DNA from: JBGPGW01 sp046349515
GTDB lineage: Bacteria; Pseudomonadota; Alphaproteobacteria; CADEGL01
Reading direction: 5' to 3'
Length of the DNA: 64,000 nt
NCBI GenBank assembly: GCA_046349515.1
Contig: JAXMCE010000002.1
Span: forward strand, 62,001 to 126,000
Position numbers and translations under genes: made by a program. The notes beneath the pieces are model-generated. The model was not told the origin of the DNA. It saw nothing but the letters and a program-made list of their open reading frames with translations, and made no database searches. Of the stretch, positions 8,387 to 17,316 are shown piece after piece. How positions within the stretch are numbered: the stretch's first letter is position 1; each line of letters begins with the position of its first letter.

Positions 8387-9205
8387 TCAATGCGTCACCG
8401 GCCCCTTCCCCCACCAGTAGATGCAGGTGAACAGGAAGAGCCAGACCACGTCGACGAAGTGCCAATACCACGCGGCCGCTTCGAAGCCGAAATGGTGATC
8501 CGGCTTGAACTGCCCGGCATAGGCGCGGAAGAAGCAGACGATGAGGAAGATCGTCCCGATGATGACGTGGAAGCCGTGGAAGCCCGTCGCCATGAAGAAC
8601 GTCGTGCCGAAGATGCCGCCACGGAAGCTGAACGGCGCCTCCGAATACTCGAAGGCCTGCACGGCCGTGAAGCAAAGGCCCAAGGCGATCGTGATCGCCA
8701 GGCCCGCCAGCATGCCGCGCCGGTTGCCCTCGCGGAGCGCATGGTGCGCCCAGGTGACGGTGACGCCCGAGGTCAGGAGGATGAGCGTATTGAGGAACGG
8801 CAGGTTCCACGGGTTGAAGGTGATGATCCCCTCCGGCGGCCAAACGCTGCCGATCGCCGCGGTCGGGAAAAGGCTCGCGTTGAAATAGGCCCAGAACCAC
8901 GCCACGAAGAACATGACTTCGGACGCGATGAAGAGGGCCATGCCGAAGCGCAGCCCGATCTGCACGGGCGGCGTGTGGTGGCCCTGGAATGCGGCCTCGC
9001 GCACCACGTCGCGCCACCACATGGCCATCGTCACGAGCGTCAGCGCCAAGCCCGCCACCATGACCCACGCGGTCACGTGGTGCATGAACATGACGCCGCC
9101 GAAGGTCAGGAGGAGCGCCGACGTGGCCCCCACGACGGGCCATGGACTCGGATCGACGAGATGCCACGGGTGTTTTTGATGATGAGCTGCGTGCGTCTGG
9201 GCCAT
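8387..9205 (-). CDS. ctaE: Cytochrome c oxidase subunit III
   Basis: Subunit III of the aa3-type oxidase (272 residues) stabilises subunit I and proton uptake. It has seven predicted helices and the recognisable segments HPWHLVDPSPWP, GLRFGMALFIASEVMFFVAWFWAYF, the VTWAHHA segment and GFHGFHVIIGTIFL. It ends in FVDVVWLFLFTCIYWWG, which is diagnostic. Two ATGs compete: the one at 9205 has the ribosome site AAGGGGA at a good distance, whereas the ATG at 9211 would abut that site, so 9205 is preferred. The gene lies between ctaG and the DUF983 gene in the same transcript. Confidence 0.96.
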   Translation of the reverse strand: MAQTHAAHHQKHPWHLVDPSPWPVVGATSALLLTFGGVMFMHHVTAWVMVAGLALTLVTMAMWWRDVVREAAFQGHHTPPVQIGLRFGMALFIASEVMFFVAWFWAYFNASLFPTAAIGSVWPPEGIITFNPWNLPFLNTLILLTSGVTVTWAHHALREGNRRGMLAGLAITIALGLCFTAVQAFEYSEAPFSFRGGIFGTTFFMATGFHGFHVIIGTIFLIVCFFRAYAGQFKPDHHFGFEAAAWYWHFVDVVWLFLFTCIYWWGKGPVTH

Positions 9206-9271
9206 GGGCATTCCCCTTAGATTCGTCCGCCGGACCGCTGAGGTCGGCGGCTCGGAGTCGTTGTCAAATCC

Positions 9272-9865
9272 TCAGTTCGCCGTGCTTGCCGGCGCCACGG
9301 CGCTCACCGCCGGGGCGGCCGACCCGCCATCGTTTCGGAAGAAAGTGTAGGACAGGACGATCGCCTCGATATCTTTGAGGTCGGCATCCTTCAAGATTGC
9401 CGGGTCGACAAAGAAAGAGACGGGCATGTCGACGGTTTCCCCCGCCGCGAGCGTCTGCGCCTCGAAACAGAAACAGGCGATCTTGTTGAAATAGACACCC
9501 GCCGTCGATGGATTGACGTTGAATGTCGCCGAACCGCTGACCGCGGTGTTCGCGAAATTGTGTGCCCTATAGAACGCCAGAGTCGGCTCGCCGATGCGTA
9601 CCCGCATTTCGCGCTCGACCGGCTCGAACGTCCAGGGCAGGCGCGAATTCACCGTCGCATCGAAGCGTACCGTGATCATGCGCGTCTCGACGACTTCGCC
9701 GGCGTTGGCCGGAGCCTTGGCAACGCGCCGGGTCGTCCCGCCGAGGCCGGTCGCCTCGCAAAAGACCTTGTAGAGAGGCACGGCCGCGAACGACATGCCG
9801 ACCATCCCCGCGACCACACCCGCGAGGGCCCATGCCGTGATATGCCGCTTCCGCTCGGCCCTCAC
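9272..9865 (-). CDS. ctaG: Cytochrome c oxidase assembly protein CtaG (Cox11 type)
   Basis: CtaG/Cox11 delivers copper to the CuB site of subunit I. The 197-residue protein has an N-terminal membrane anchor (about 9-28), the PLYKVFCEATGLGGTT segment, and the copper-binding loop with CFCFEAQTL (a CFCF motif near 150) that is invariant in the family. Its GTG start at 9865 lies 3 bases after the stop of the small upstream ORF. A poorly conserved Ala-rich C-terminal tail follows the SYTFFRNDGG segment. It probably acts on the periplasmic side of the inner membrane. Confidence 0.95.
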   Translation of the reverse strand: MRAERKRHITAWALAGVVAGMVGMSFAAVPLYKVFCEATGLGGTTRRVAKAPANAGEVVETRMITVRFDATVNSRLPWTFEPVEREMRVRIGEPTLAFYRAHNFANTAVSGSATFNVNPSTAGVYFNKIACFCFEAQTLAAGETVDMPVSFFVDPAILKDADLKDIEAIVLSYTFFRNDGGSAAPAVSAVAPASTAN

Positions 9866-9868
9866 TGT

Positions 9869-9997
9869 TCAGGACCCGCCCATGCGCACGATGGTGATGA
9901 CGTAGAACAGGACGACGAGGCCAAGCAGCACGATGAGCAAGGCACGGTTCTTGGCCCGGCGTTTGCGATCGCTCTCCGCACGGCTCGCCTCACCCAT
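9869..9997 (-). CDS. Small single-pass membrane protein between ctaB and ctaG (CoxF-like)
   Basis: This 42-residue ORF is easily missed. It begins with an ATG at 9997, one base after the ctaB stop, and ends 3 bases before the ctaG start. It has a basic N-terminus rich in Arg and Lys (residues 6-18) followed by one hydrophobic helix (about 19-36) and a short tail, so a type II single-pass topology is likely. Small ORFs of this kind occupy the same place in many alphaproteobacterial cta operons and have been called coxF. Function is uncertain; a role as an assembly accessory is inferred only from position and packing. Confidence 0.75.
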   Translation of the reverse strand: MGEASRAESDRKRRAKNRALLIVLLGLVVLFYVITIVRMGGS

Positions 9998-9998
9998 C

Positions 9999-10916
9999 TC
10001 ATAGGCCGGCACCCGGCGCCCGATCGACGAGCAGCAGGGCGAAAAGCAGGAAGAGATAGAGGATCGAGAATCCGAACATCCGGCGCGCGCTCCGCTCCGT
10101 CGCATCGAACCAGAGCGAGATGGCGGCGCCGATGAAGGCGAGGCTCAGCACGAGCGCCGCGGTCGCGTAGAGCGGCCCGGCGACGCCGAGCGCATAGGGC
10201 GCCAGCACGAAGGGAACGAGAAGAACGGCGTAGATGAGGATCTGGCGCTTCGTCTCCTTGATGCCGGCCACGACCGGCAGCATGGGCACGCCCGCGCGCG
10301 CGTAGTCGCCCGACCGGTAGAGCGCCAAGGCCCAGAAATGCGGCGGCGTCCACATGAAGATGATGGCGAACAGGGCGAGCGAGGCCAGGCTCACCTCTCC
10401 CGTCGCAGCCGCCCAGCCGACCATGGGCGGAAAGGCGCCGGCCGCACCACCGATGACGATGTTCTGCGGCGTGCGGCGCTTCAGCCACATCGTGTAGACG
10501 AACACGTAGAACGCGATGGTAAGCGCAAGGAGCGCCGCCGCCGTCCAGTTGACCGCCAAGCCCATCACCGTGACGGCGCCGACGGCCAGGACCACGCCGA
10601 AGCCGAGCGCCTCGCCCGGCGCCATGCGTCCCGCGGGTAGCGGGCGATTCTTGGTGCGGGCCATGAGCGCATCGATGTCGCGCTCGTACCACATGTTGAT
10701 GGCGCCCGAGGCCCCCGCGCCGACGGCAATCGCGAGGATCGCGATTCCTCCGAGCACGGGATGGATGTGCGCCGGCGCCAGGAGCATCCCCACGAGGGCC
10801 GTGAAGACCACGAGTGACATGACGCGCGGCTTCAACAGCTGAACGAAGTCCGCGACGGTCGAATCGCTCGCCGCTGGTGCGAGCGCGGACCTCGAATCGA
10901 CGGAACTGTCGGTCAC
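9999..10916 (-). CDS. ctaB: Heme O synthase (protoheme IX farnesyltransferase)
   Basis: The 305-residue protein transfers a farnesyl group to protoheme to make heme O, the precursor of heme A. It has the UbiA-superfamily polyprenyl-binding motif in NMWYERDIDALMARTKNRP (near 92-110) and the second conserved segment in YTMWLKRRTPQNIVIGG, with eight to nine predicted helices. The start is a GTG at 10916, preceded by about 54 bases after ctaD. No heme A synthase (ctaA) gene lies in this window, so that step must be encoded elsewhere. Confidence 0.96.
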   Translation of the reverse strand: MTDSSVDSRSALAPAASDSTVADFVQLLKPRVMSLVVFTALVGMLLAPAHIHPVLGGIAILAIAVGAGASGAINMWYERDIDALMARTKNRPLPAGRMAPGEALGFGVVLAVGAVTVMGLAVNWTAAALLALTIAFYVFVYTMWLKRRTPQNIVIGGAAGAFPPMVGWAAATGEVSLASLALFAIIFMWTPPHFWALALYRSGDYARAGVPMLPVVAGIKETKRQILIYAVLLVPFVLAPYALGVAGPLYATAALVLSLAFIGAAISLWFDATERSARRMFGFSILYLFLLFALLLVDRAPGAGL

Positions 10917-10970
10917 CGCTCTCCCCTCTCGTGCCGCCGAAGGACGACGATCAACACGCCGTCATCCGCC

Positions 10971-12572
10971 TCAATGCGCCGTCTCTTCGATATGGGGCAG
11001 CTCCTCGAAGGTGTGGAAAGGCGGCGGCGAGGACACTGTCCATTCGAGAGTCGTGGCGCCCGGCCCCCAGGGGTTCTCCGCGACGCGCTGGCCGGCGGTG
11101 AAGGCGCGGAAAATCATGAAGAGGAACACGAGCACGCCCACGGCCGAGATGTAGGAGCCGATCGAGGCCACCATGTTCCACCCCGCATAGGCGTCCGGAT
11201 AATCCGGGATGCGGCGCGGCATGCCCGCGGCCCCGAGGAAGTGCATGGGGAAGAAGGTCATGTTCACGCCGACGAACATGATCCAGAAGTGCGCCTTGCC
11301 GAGGCCTTCGGAGTACATGCGCCCGGTCATCTTGGGGAACCAGTAGTAGAAGCCGCCGAAGATCGCGAACACGGCGCCCAAGGACAGCACGTAGTGGAAG
11401 TGCGCGACGACGTAGTAGGTGTCGTGGAACGCCGTGTCCATGCCCGCATTGGCGAGCACGACGCCCGTGACGCCACCGACCGTGAACAGGAAGATGAAGC
11501 CGATCGCCCACAGCATGGGTGTCTTGAACTCGATCGATCCTCCCCACATGGTGGCGATCCAGCTGAAGATCTTGATGCCGGTCGGCACCGCGATGACCAT
11601 CGTCGCGGCCGTGAAGTAGGCCTTCGTGTCGACGTGGAGCCCCGCCATGTACATGTGGTGAGCCCAGACGATGAAGCCGATGAAGCCGATCGCGACCATG
11701 GCGTAGGCCATGCCGAGATAGCCGAACACGGGCTTCCGCGCGAAGGTCGACACGATTTGGCTGACCATGCCGAAGCCCGGCAGAATCAGGATGTAGACCT
11801 CGGGGTGGCCGAAGAACCAGAACAGGTGCTGGAACAAGAGCACGTCGCCGCCCATGTCGGGGCGGTAGAACGCCGTGCCGAAGTTCCGGTCGGTGAGGAG
11901 CATGGTGATGGCACCCGCCAGCACCGGCAGCGACAGCAGCAGCAGGAACGCCGTCACCAGGATCGACCAGACGAAGAGCGGCATGCGGTGGAGCGTCATG
12001 CCAGGCGCGCGCATGTTGAGAATCGTCGTGATGAAGTTGATGGCGCCCAGGATCGAGGACGCGCCCGCCAAGTGCAGCGAGAAGATGAGGAAGTCGACCG
12101 CCATGCCGTCGTGGTAGGGCGTCGAGGAGAGCGGCGGGTAGAACGTCCAGCCCGTGCCGGCGCCCCCGCCCACGAAGCCCGCGAGCAGCAGAAGAATCCC
12201 GGAGGGGATGAGCAGCCAGAAGCTGATGTTGTTCATGCGCGGGAAGGCCATGTCCGGCGCCCCGATCATGATCGGCACGATCCAGTTGCCGAACCCGCCG
12301 ATCATCGCCGGCATGACCATGAAGAAGATCATGAGCACGCCGTGCGCGCTGATCAGCACGTTGTAGAACTGGTGATTGTCGCCCAGGACCTGCATGCCCG
12401 GTTCCGCGAGCTCGGCGCGGATGATGAGCGAGGCGATGGATCCAAGCAGACCGAAGACGACGGCGAAGATGAGATACATCGTGCCGATGTCTTTGTGGTT
12501 GGTCGAATAGAGCCACCGCCGCCACCCGGTCGGATGGCCATGGTCGTCGTGCGTCTTGCTCAAATAGCTCAT
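10971..12572 (-). CDS. ctaD: Cytochrome c oxidase subunit I
   Basis: The catalytic subunit (533 residues, 12 helices) holds heme a and the heme a3-CuB centre. Diagnostic segments include STNHKDIGTMY at the N-terminus, FGHPEVYILILPGFG (CuB histidine cross-link region and K-channel glutamate-type A-family signature), VWAHHMYMAG with the paired CuB histidines, and YYVVAHFHYVLSLGAVF with the heme histidines. This is an A-type heme-copper oxidase. A ribosome site (AAAGGGA) precedes the ATG at 12572. It lies 22 bases after ctaC and is surely co-transcribed with it. Confidence 0.98.
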   Translation of the reverse strand: MSYLSKTHDDHGHPTGWRRWLYSTNHKDIGTMYLIFAVVFGLLGSIASLIIRAELAEPGMQVLGDNHQFYNVLISAHGVLMIFFMVMPAMIGGFGNWIVPIMIGAPDMAFPRMNNISFWLLIPSGILLLLAGFVGGGAGTGWTFYPPLSSTPYHDGMAVDFLIFSLHLAGASSILGAINFITTILNMRAPGMTLHRMPLFVWSILVTAFLLLLSLPVLAGAITMLLTDRNFGTAFYRPDMGGDVLLFQHLFWFFGHPEVYILILPGFGMVSQIVSTFARKPVFGYLGMAYAMVAIGFIGFIVWAHHMYMAGLHVDTKAYFTAATMVIAVPTGIKIFSWIATMWGGSIEFKTPMLWAIGFIFLFTVGGVTGVVLANAGMDTAFHDTYYVVAHFHYVLSLGAVFAIFGGFYYWFPKMTGRMYSEGLGKAHFWIMFVGVNMTFFPMHFLGAAGMPRRIPDYPDAYAGWNMVASIGSYISAVGVLVFLFMIFRAFTAGQRVAENPWGPGATTLEWTVSSPPPFHTFEELPHIEETAH

Positions 12573-12594
12573 CGGTCGTCCCTTTGATCCCTGC

Positions 12595-13431
12595 CTATTG
12601 CTGGGTTGCGCTTGCGAGCTTCGCGCTGCCCTGGGCGTCGAGGCTGCCGAACTTCGTCTTGGCTTCCGCAGCCCATTTGGTGAAATCGTCCTTCGAGACC
12701 GCTTCGATGCGGATCGGCATGAAGCCGTGATTGACGCCGCACAACTCGGAGCACTGGCCGTAATAGGTGCCGGGCCGGTCGATGCGCATCCACGTCTCGT
12801 TGGCGCGCCCTGGTACGGCGTCCATCTTCACGCCCAGCGCCGGAACGGCCCAGGAATGGATCACGTCATCGGCGGTCACGATGATGCGGATGTTGGTCTC
12901 GACGGGCAGCACGACCACATTGTCCGTCTCGAGAAGGCGGAGCTGGCCGGGCTTCAACTGGTCGTCCGCGACGAGGAAGGCGTCGAAAGCGATATCGCCG
13001 TTGTCGGGATATTGGTAGGACCAATACCACTGGTGCCCGATGGCCTTGATGGTCAGCTCGGCGTTCGCGGGGACTCGGCCGAGGAAGTAAAGCTGCTTGA
13101 ACGATGGCACGGCGATCCCCACGAGAATCATCACGGGGATGATCGTCCACAAGATCTCGATCAGCGTGTTGTGCGCACGCTTGGACGGCGTCGGATTGCG
13201 CGAGGCGCTGAACCGCCAGATCGTGTAGACGAGAAGGACCAGCACGAACGCCGCGATCACGGAGATGATCACGAACAGCGCTTCGTTCAGGTTGAAAATG
13301 GTCTGCATGTTGGGCGAAGCCGGCACCTGGAAGCCCATTTGCCAGGCATGTGGAGCCTCGGCCCTGGCCCCGAAGGGCAGAAGGCAGGCGAACGCGGCCA
13401 AGGCCGCTGACAGTTTCATCGTTGAGCGCAT
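12595..13431 (-). CDS. ctaC: Cytochrome c oxidase subunit II
   Basis: Subunit II (278 residues) receives electrons from cytochrome c. It has a signal peptide (to about residue 24), two transmembrane helices (about 48-72 and 92-112), and a periplasmic cupredoxin domain. The CuA ligands are visible as H192 (VIHSW) and C227, E229, C231, H235 and M238 in the CSELCGVNHGFM motif. The aromatic electron-entry patch is GHQWYWSYQY. No fused cytochrome c domain is present, so this is a caa3-free aa3 type. It is the first gene of the minus-strand oxidase operon; an internal ATG at 13419 is an alternative start. Confidence 0.97.
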   Translation of the reverse strand: MRSTMKLSAALAAFACLLPFGARAEAPHAWQMGFQVPASPNMQTIFNLNEALFVIISVIAAFVLVLLVYTIWRFSASRNPTPSKRAHNTLIEILWTIIPVMILVGIAVPSFKQLYFLGRVPANAELTIKAIGHQWYWSYQYPDNGDIAFDAFLVADDQLKPGQLRLLETDNVVVLPVETNIRIIVTADDVIHSWAVPALGVKMDAVPGRANETWMRIDRPGTYYGQCSELCGVNHGFMPIRIEAVSKDDFTKWAAEAKTKFGSLDAQGSAKLASATQQ

Positions 13432-13751
13432 CTCATCCGTTCCGAATGCATGGATGGCGTGACGGCGCCATCCTCCCCATCATTGCGTTCCGCTGACCGC
13501 GTCATGAGGGCTCCTCGTCGAAGCCCGATCGCGCAAGACCCCCGCCGCCATGCCCGGTCCAAGCCGTTGATCTGCGTACCGGTTCCACTGGCGTCGCGGC
13601 GGAACATACACCAGCCGAAACCCGTTTCACAACACGGACAAAACCGGCCCCGGACCTATATATTGTTTAGCCTCGATACGGTCAGGGATATGGAAAGGGA
13701 CAGCCGGGGGACTCGGTCCTCCTTGGCTGGCGCAGCGCCCGGAGCAAGCCA
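13432..13751. other. 320-base divergent regulatory gap between ctaC and tldD
   Basis: This is the only gap above 300 bases without a gene. It should hold the promoter of the oxidase operon (minus) and that of tldD (plus). An AT-rich TATATATTG tract at 13657-13665 contains a possible -10 for tldD, with a weak CGGACA -35 at 13635-13640 (18-base spacing). A strong hairpin lies at 13701-13729. I found no convincing small ORF and no recognisable FNR-type palindrome. The rest is GC-rich sequence without clear structure. Confidence 0.5.
13701..13729 (+). promoter_or_regulatory. Strong hairpin in the tldD leader
   Basis: CAGCC-GGGGGAC, a 3-base loop TCG, GTCCTCC, a TT bulge and GGCTG together make a 12-pair stem with one G-T wobble. 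It ends 22 bases before the tldD ATG and is not followed by a T-run. It may be a leader structure affecting tldD translation or a transcription attenuator. The pairing is read from the sequence; the function is inferred. Confidence 0.4.
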
Positions 13752-15185
13752 ATGGCCAACGACACCACGACCAACGACCTGTTCTTCACCCAGGCCGGCC
13801 TCGACCGAGGGCGTCTGCAGACGATCGTCGATGACACCCTCAAGCGCGCGGATGACGGCGAGCTCTTCCTCGAATATCGCCAGTCGGAGAGTCTCCTTTT
13901 CGATGACGGGCGGCTGAAAAGCGCCAGTTTTGATACGTCCCAGGGCTTCGGGCTCCGGGCGGTCGCGGGCGAGGCCACGGGCTACGCCCATGCCTCGGAA
14001 TTGTCCGAGCCCGCGATCCGGCGGGCGGCGGGAGCGGTCGCGGCGGTCGCAAGCGGACATTCGGGCACGCGGGCCGAGGCACCGCTCGGCACCAACCGAG
14101 CCCTCTATCCGTCCTCGAACCCGCTCGACCAGGGCGAGTTCGGCGCCAAGGTCAAGCTGCTCGCCGAGATCGACGCCTATGCGCGCAGCCGCGATCCCCG
14201 TGTCCGCCAGGTCACGGCGTCGCTTTACGGCGAGTGGCAAGCGGTCGAGATCATGCGCCCCGGCGGCCAGCGCTCGGCCGACATCCGCCCGCTCGTGCGG
14301 CTCAACGTGTCGATCACCGTGGGCGACGGCGCGCGGCTCGAGAGCGGCAGTCACGGCGCGGGAGGACGCGCTGCCTACGAGGCCTGGCTCGATCCCACGC
14401 AATGGCGCGGCCAGGTGGACGAAGCGTTGCGCCAGGCGCTCGTCAATTTGCAGTCGGTGCCGGCACCGGCCGGCGAGATGACCGTCGTCCTCGGCCCCGG
14501 ATGGCCAGGCATCCTCCTTCACGAAGCGATCGGCCACGGCCTCGAGGGGGACTTCAACCGCAAGAAGAGCTCGGCTTTCTCGGGCCTCATGGGCCAGCGC
14601 ATCGCGGCGCCCGGCGTCACCGTCGTCGATGACGGCACGATCCCCGGCCGCCGCGGCTCGCTCACCGTGGACGACGAGGGCACGCCCAGCCGCAGGACCG
14701 TGCTCATCGAGGACGGCATCCTCGTCGGCTATCTCCAGGACCGGATGAACGCGCGTCTCATGGGCATGGCGCCGACCGGCAACGGCCGGCGCGAGAGCTA
14801 CGCCCACCACCCCATGCCGCGCATGACGAACACCTACATGCTGGCCGGCGACAAGACGCCCGAGGAGATCCTCCGGTCGGTCAAGCGCGGCGTCTACGCG
14901 GTCAACTTCGGCGGCGGCCAGGTCGACATCACCTCCGGCAAGTTCGTCTTCACGAGCGCCGAGGCCTATCTCATCGAGGACGGAAAGATCGGGCCCTCGC
15001 TCAAGGGTGCGACGCTCATCGGCAACGGCCCCGACGTCCTGACGAAGGTTTCGATGATCGGCAACGACATGCGGCTCGATCCCGGGATCGGCACCTGCGG
15101 CAAGGACGGGCAGAGCGTGCCGGTCGGCGTCGGCCTGCCGACCATCCTTGTCTCCGGCCTCACGATCGGCGGTACGGGCGGCTGA
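13752..15185 (+). CDS. tldD: Metalloprotease TldD
   Basis: TldD forms a heterodimer with TldE/PmbA that degrades unfolded peptides and matures some peptide products. The 477-residue protein carries the zinc motif HEAIGH (HExxxH, residues 257-262) in the expected GILLHEAIGHGLEGDFNR setting. The GTSSFAGK-like C-terminal core is seen as CGKDGQSVPVGVGLPTILVSGLTIGG. The family length is about 480. A weak GGAGC ribosome site precedes the ATG. It is divergent from ctaC and ends 12 bases before the convergent aminopeptidase gene. Its partner pmbA lies at 37637-38980. Confidence 0.96.
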   Translation: MANDTTTNDLFFTQAGLDRGRLQTIVDDTLKRADDGELFLEYRQSESLLFDDGRLKSASFDTSQGFGLRAVAGEATGYAHASELSEPAIRRAAGAVAAVASGHSGTRAEAPLGTNRALYPSSNPLDQGEFGAKVKLLAEIDAYARSRDPRVRQVTASLYGEWQAVEIMRPGGQRSADIRPLVRLNVSITVGDGARLESGSHGAGGRAAYEAWLDPTQWRGQVDEALRQALVNLQSVPAPAGEMTVVLGPGWPGILLHEAIGHGLEGDFNRKKSSAFSGLMGQRIAAPGVTVVDDGTIPGRRGSLTVDDEGTPSRRTVLIEDGILVGYLQDRMNARLMGMAPTGNGRRESYAHHPMPRMTNTYMLAGDKTPEEILRSVKRGVYAVNFGGGQVDITSGKFVFTSAEAYLIEDGKIGPSLKGATLIGNGPDVLTKVSMIGNDMRLDPGIGTCGKDGQSVPVGVGLPTILVSGLTIGGTGG

Positions 15186-15197
15186 GAGACTCTCGGG

Positions 15198-17246
15198 CTA
15201 GGCAGGCAGGGGCGCCGTCGCCGCGACGAGCCACGCGCGCAATCCGGCATCGAGATGCGGGGCATGGGTCTCCCGCACCCGCGCATGGTAGGCGTCGAGC
15301 CAGGCCCGCTCCTCCGCATCAAGCAACGTCGTCTCGATGAGCCGGCGATCGATGGGTGCAAGGGTGAGCGTCTCGAAGCCGAGAAGCTCGCGCTCGGCCC
15401 CCTCGGGCGCCGGCGACGGCACGACGGCAACGAGATTCTCGATGCGGATTCCGAAGGCGCCGGTCTTGTAGTAGCCGGGCTCGTTCGAGACGATCATGCC
15501 GGGCTCGAGCGCCACCGTGTTCGGGATCTTCGAGATGCGGTGCGGTCCCTCGTGCACGCCGAGATAGCTGCCGACGCCGTGCCCCGTTCCGTGGTCGTAG
15601 TCGAGCCCCGCCTGCCATAGCGCGTGGCGCGCCAGCGCATCGAGCTGCGAGCCGGAAGTCCCCTTGGGGAAGCGCGCGCGGGCGAGCGCGATGTGGCCTT
15701 TGAGCACGCGGGTGAAGCGGTCCTTCTGCTCGGCCGACGGCTCGCCCTTGCCGGCGACGAAGACGGTCCGCGTGACGTCCGTCGTGCCGTCGAGGTACTG
15801 GGCGCCCGAATCGACGAGATAGAGCTCGCCCGGCGTGATGCGCCGGTTGGACGCGGCGCTCACACGGTAGTGGACGATGGCGCCGTTGGCACCGGCGCCG
15901 GAGATCGTGTCGAAACTGAAGTCCCGGAACAGCTCGCCCTCGCGCCGGAAATCGGCCAATGCCTCGACCGCGGCCATCTCGCTCACCTCGCCCGCCGCAG
16001 CCGCGCGATCGAGCCAAGCCAGGAAGCGGACGAGGGCCAAGCCATCACGGGCGTGCGCGGCGCGCGCGCCGTCGAGCTCGGCCGCGTTCTTCCGCGCCTT
16101 CGGCAATTGGCAGGGATCGCTGTCCTTCACGAGTTCGGCGCCCGCCGCTTCGAGCCGCGCCGCGACGAAGGCGGGCGCGCTTCCCGGATCGAGGAGGACG
16201 CGCGCGCCTTTGAGCTGATCGAGGGCCGAAGGAAAGGTCCCGATCGCCGCGACCGCGACTTCATTGCCGAGATGGGCGCGCGCGGACGGCGTGAGCTTCC
16301 GCGGATCGAGGAAAAGCCGCACCTGTCCGCTCCGCTCGAGGATCGCGAAGGAGAGGACGAGCGGCGTGCGCGGAACGTCGCCGCCGCGGATGTTGAGAAG
16401 CCAGGCAATCGAATCGGGCGCCGTGATGATCGCCGCATCGACGCGCTTCTTCTCGAGCTCGCTCGCCAAGGGGCGACGCTTGGCCTCGGCACTCTCGCCC
16501 GCGAAACGCAGCTCGTGCGGCACGACCGGGGCCACGGGGGCCACAGGCTGGTCCCGCCAGACCGCATCGATCGGGTTGTTCTTGCAGGCCGACAGCACGC
16601 CGCCCGCTTTCTTCGAGGCCGCCTCGAAGCGCGCGCATTCGTTGGGCGTGTGGAGCCACGGATCGTAGCCAAGACGGCCGCCCCGGCCGAGATGCGCCTC
16701 GATCCATGCGGAGGGCGGCTCGTCCACGATGTGGCGCGTCTCGAAACACGTCCGATCCACCTGATCGGCCACTTGGAGGGTGTATCGGCCATCGACGAAG
16801 ACGGCCGCCCGCTCTTTCAGCACGATCGCCAGGCCGGCGGAGCCTGTGAAACCGGTGAGCCAGGCCAGGCGCTCCGCGCGCGGCGGCACATATTCATTCT
16901 GGTGCTCGTCCGACCGGGGCACGATGAAGCCATCGAGATCTTGCCGTGCGAACTCGGAGCGGAGGGCCGCGAGCCGCGCCGTGGTTGGCGAAGCCTCGAC
17001 CGCGACCGTCGCGCCTAGCCTCGCCTTCAAGGCCTTGAGCTGGGCCGTGAGAGCGGCGCTCCGCTTCTCGGCCACGAGGACCATCCAGGCGTCCGGGTCC
17101 TCGCCCTCGGGGGCGGCCAGCACGCCGCTGACGAGCGATTTGAGCCCTTCGATCGAGGCCACGATCCCTTCGGCCCTGAGAAGCGTCTCGAGCGCCGCAT
17201 CCCCGTCATAGCGGAGCGCCGGGCTTTGAGGAGAGCGAACGGTCAT
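15198..17246 (-). CDS. Aminopeptidase P family protein (M24B) with N-terminal extension
   Basis: The 682-residue enzyme is an Xaa-Pro aminopeptidase of the long, three-domain type. The metal ligands are D479, D490, H556, E589 and E603 (in LVDSG, TTDVTRT, GTGHGVG, SNEPGYY and RIENLV), so the M24 active site is complete. The creatinase-like N-terminal domain starts near residue 86 (TTARLAALRSEF). The first ~85 residues form an extra segment that contains a conserved-looking APEGEDPDAWMVLVA stretch, making the protein longer than the usual ~600. It probably acts in the cytoplasm on proline peptides. Its start faces the DUF1127 gene across a 186-base gap with two palindromes. Confidence 0.93.
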   Translation of the reverse strand: MTVRSPQSPALRYDGDAALETLLRAEGIVASIEGLKSLVSGVLAAPEGEDPDAWMVLVAEKRSAALTAQLKALKARLGATVAVEASPTTARLAALRSEFARQDLDGFIVPRSDEHQNEYVPPRAERLAWLTGFTGSAGLAIVLKERAAVFVDGRYTLQVADQVDRTCFETRHIVDEPPSAWIEAHLGRGGRLGYDPWLHTPNECARFEAASKKAGGVLSACKNNPIDAVWRDQPVAPVAPVVPHELRFAGESAEAKRRPLASELEKKRVDAAIITAPDSIAWLLNIRGGDVPRTPLVLSFAILERSGQVRLFLDPRKLTPSARAHLGNEVAVAAIGTFPSALDQLKGARVLLDPGSAPAFVAARLEAAGAELVKDSDPCQLPKARKNAAELDGARAAHARDGLALVRFLAWLDRAAAAGEVSEMAAVEALADFRREGELFRDFSFDTISGAGANGAIVHYRVSAASNRRITPGELYLVDSGAQYLDGTTDVTRTVFVAGKGEPSAEQKDRFTRVLKGHIALARARFPKGTSGSQLDALARHALWQAGLDYDHGTGHGVGSYLGVHEGPHRISKIPNTVALEPGMIVSNEPGYYKTGAFGIRIENLVAVVPSPAPEGAERELLGFETLTLAPIDRRLIETTLLDAEERAWLDAYHARVRETHAPHLDAGLRAWLVAATAPLPA

Positions 17247-17316
17247 GGCGAGAAGCTATGCGCCCGCTTTCTCGCCTGGCAAGAGCCGTCCCCGTTCCCT
17301 TCAGCCCATGCACGGC

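Noticed and set aside
10974..12587. A 537-residue plus-strand ORF antisense to ctaD.
   Set aside because: Its Glu/Arg/His-rich product has no recognisable domain and covers an unmistakable cytochrome oxidase subunit I gene.
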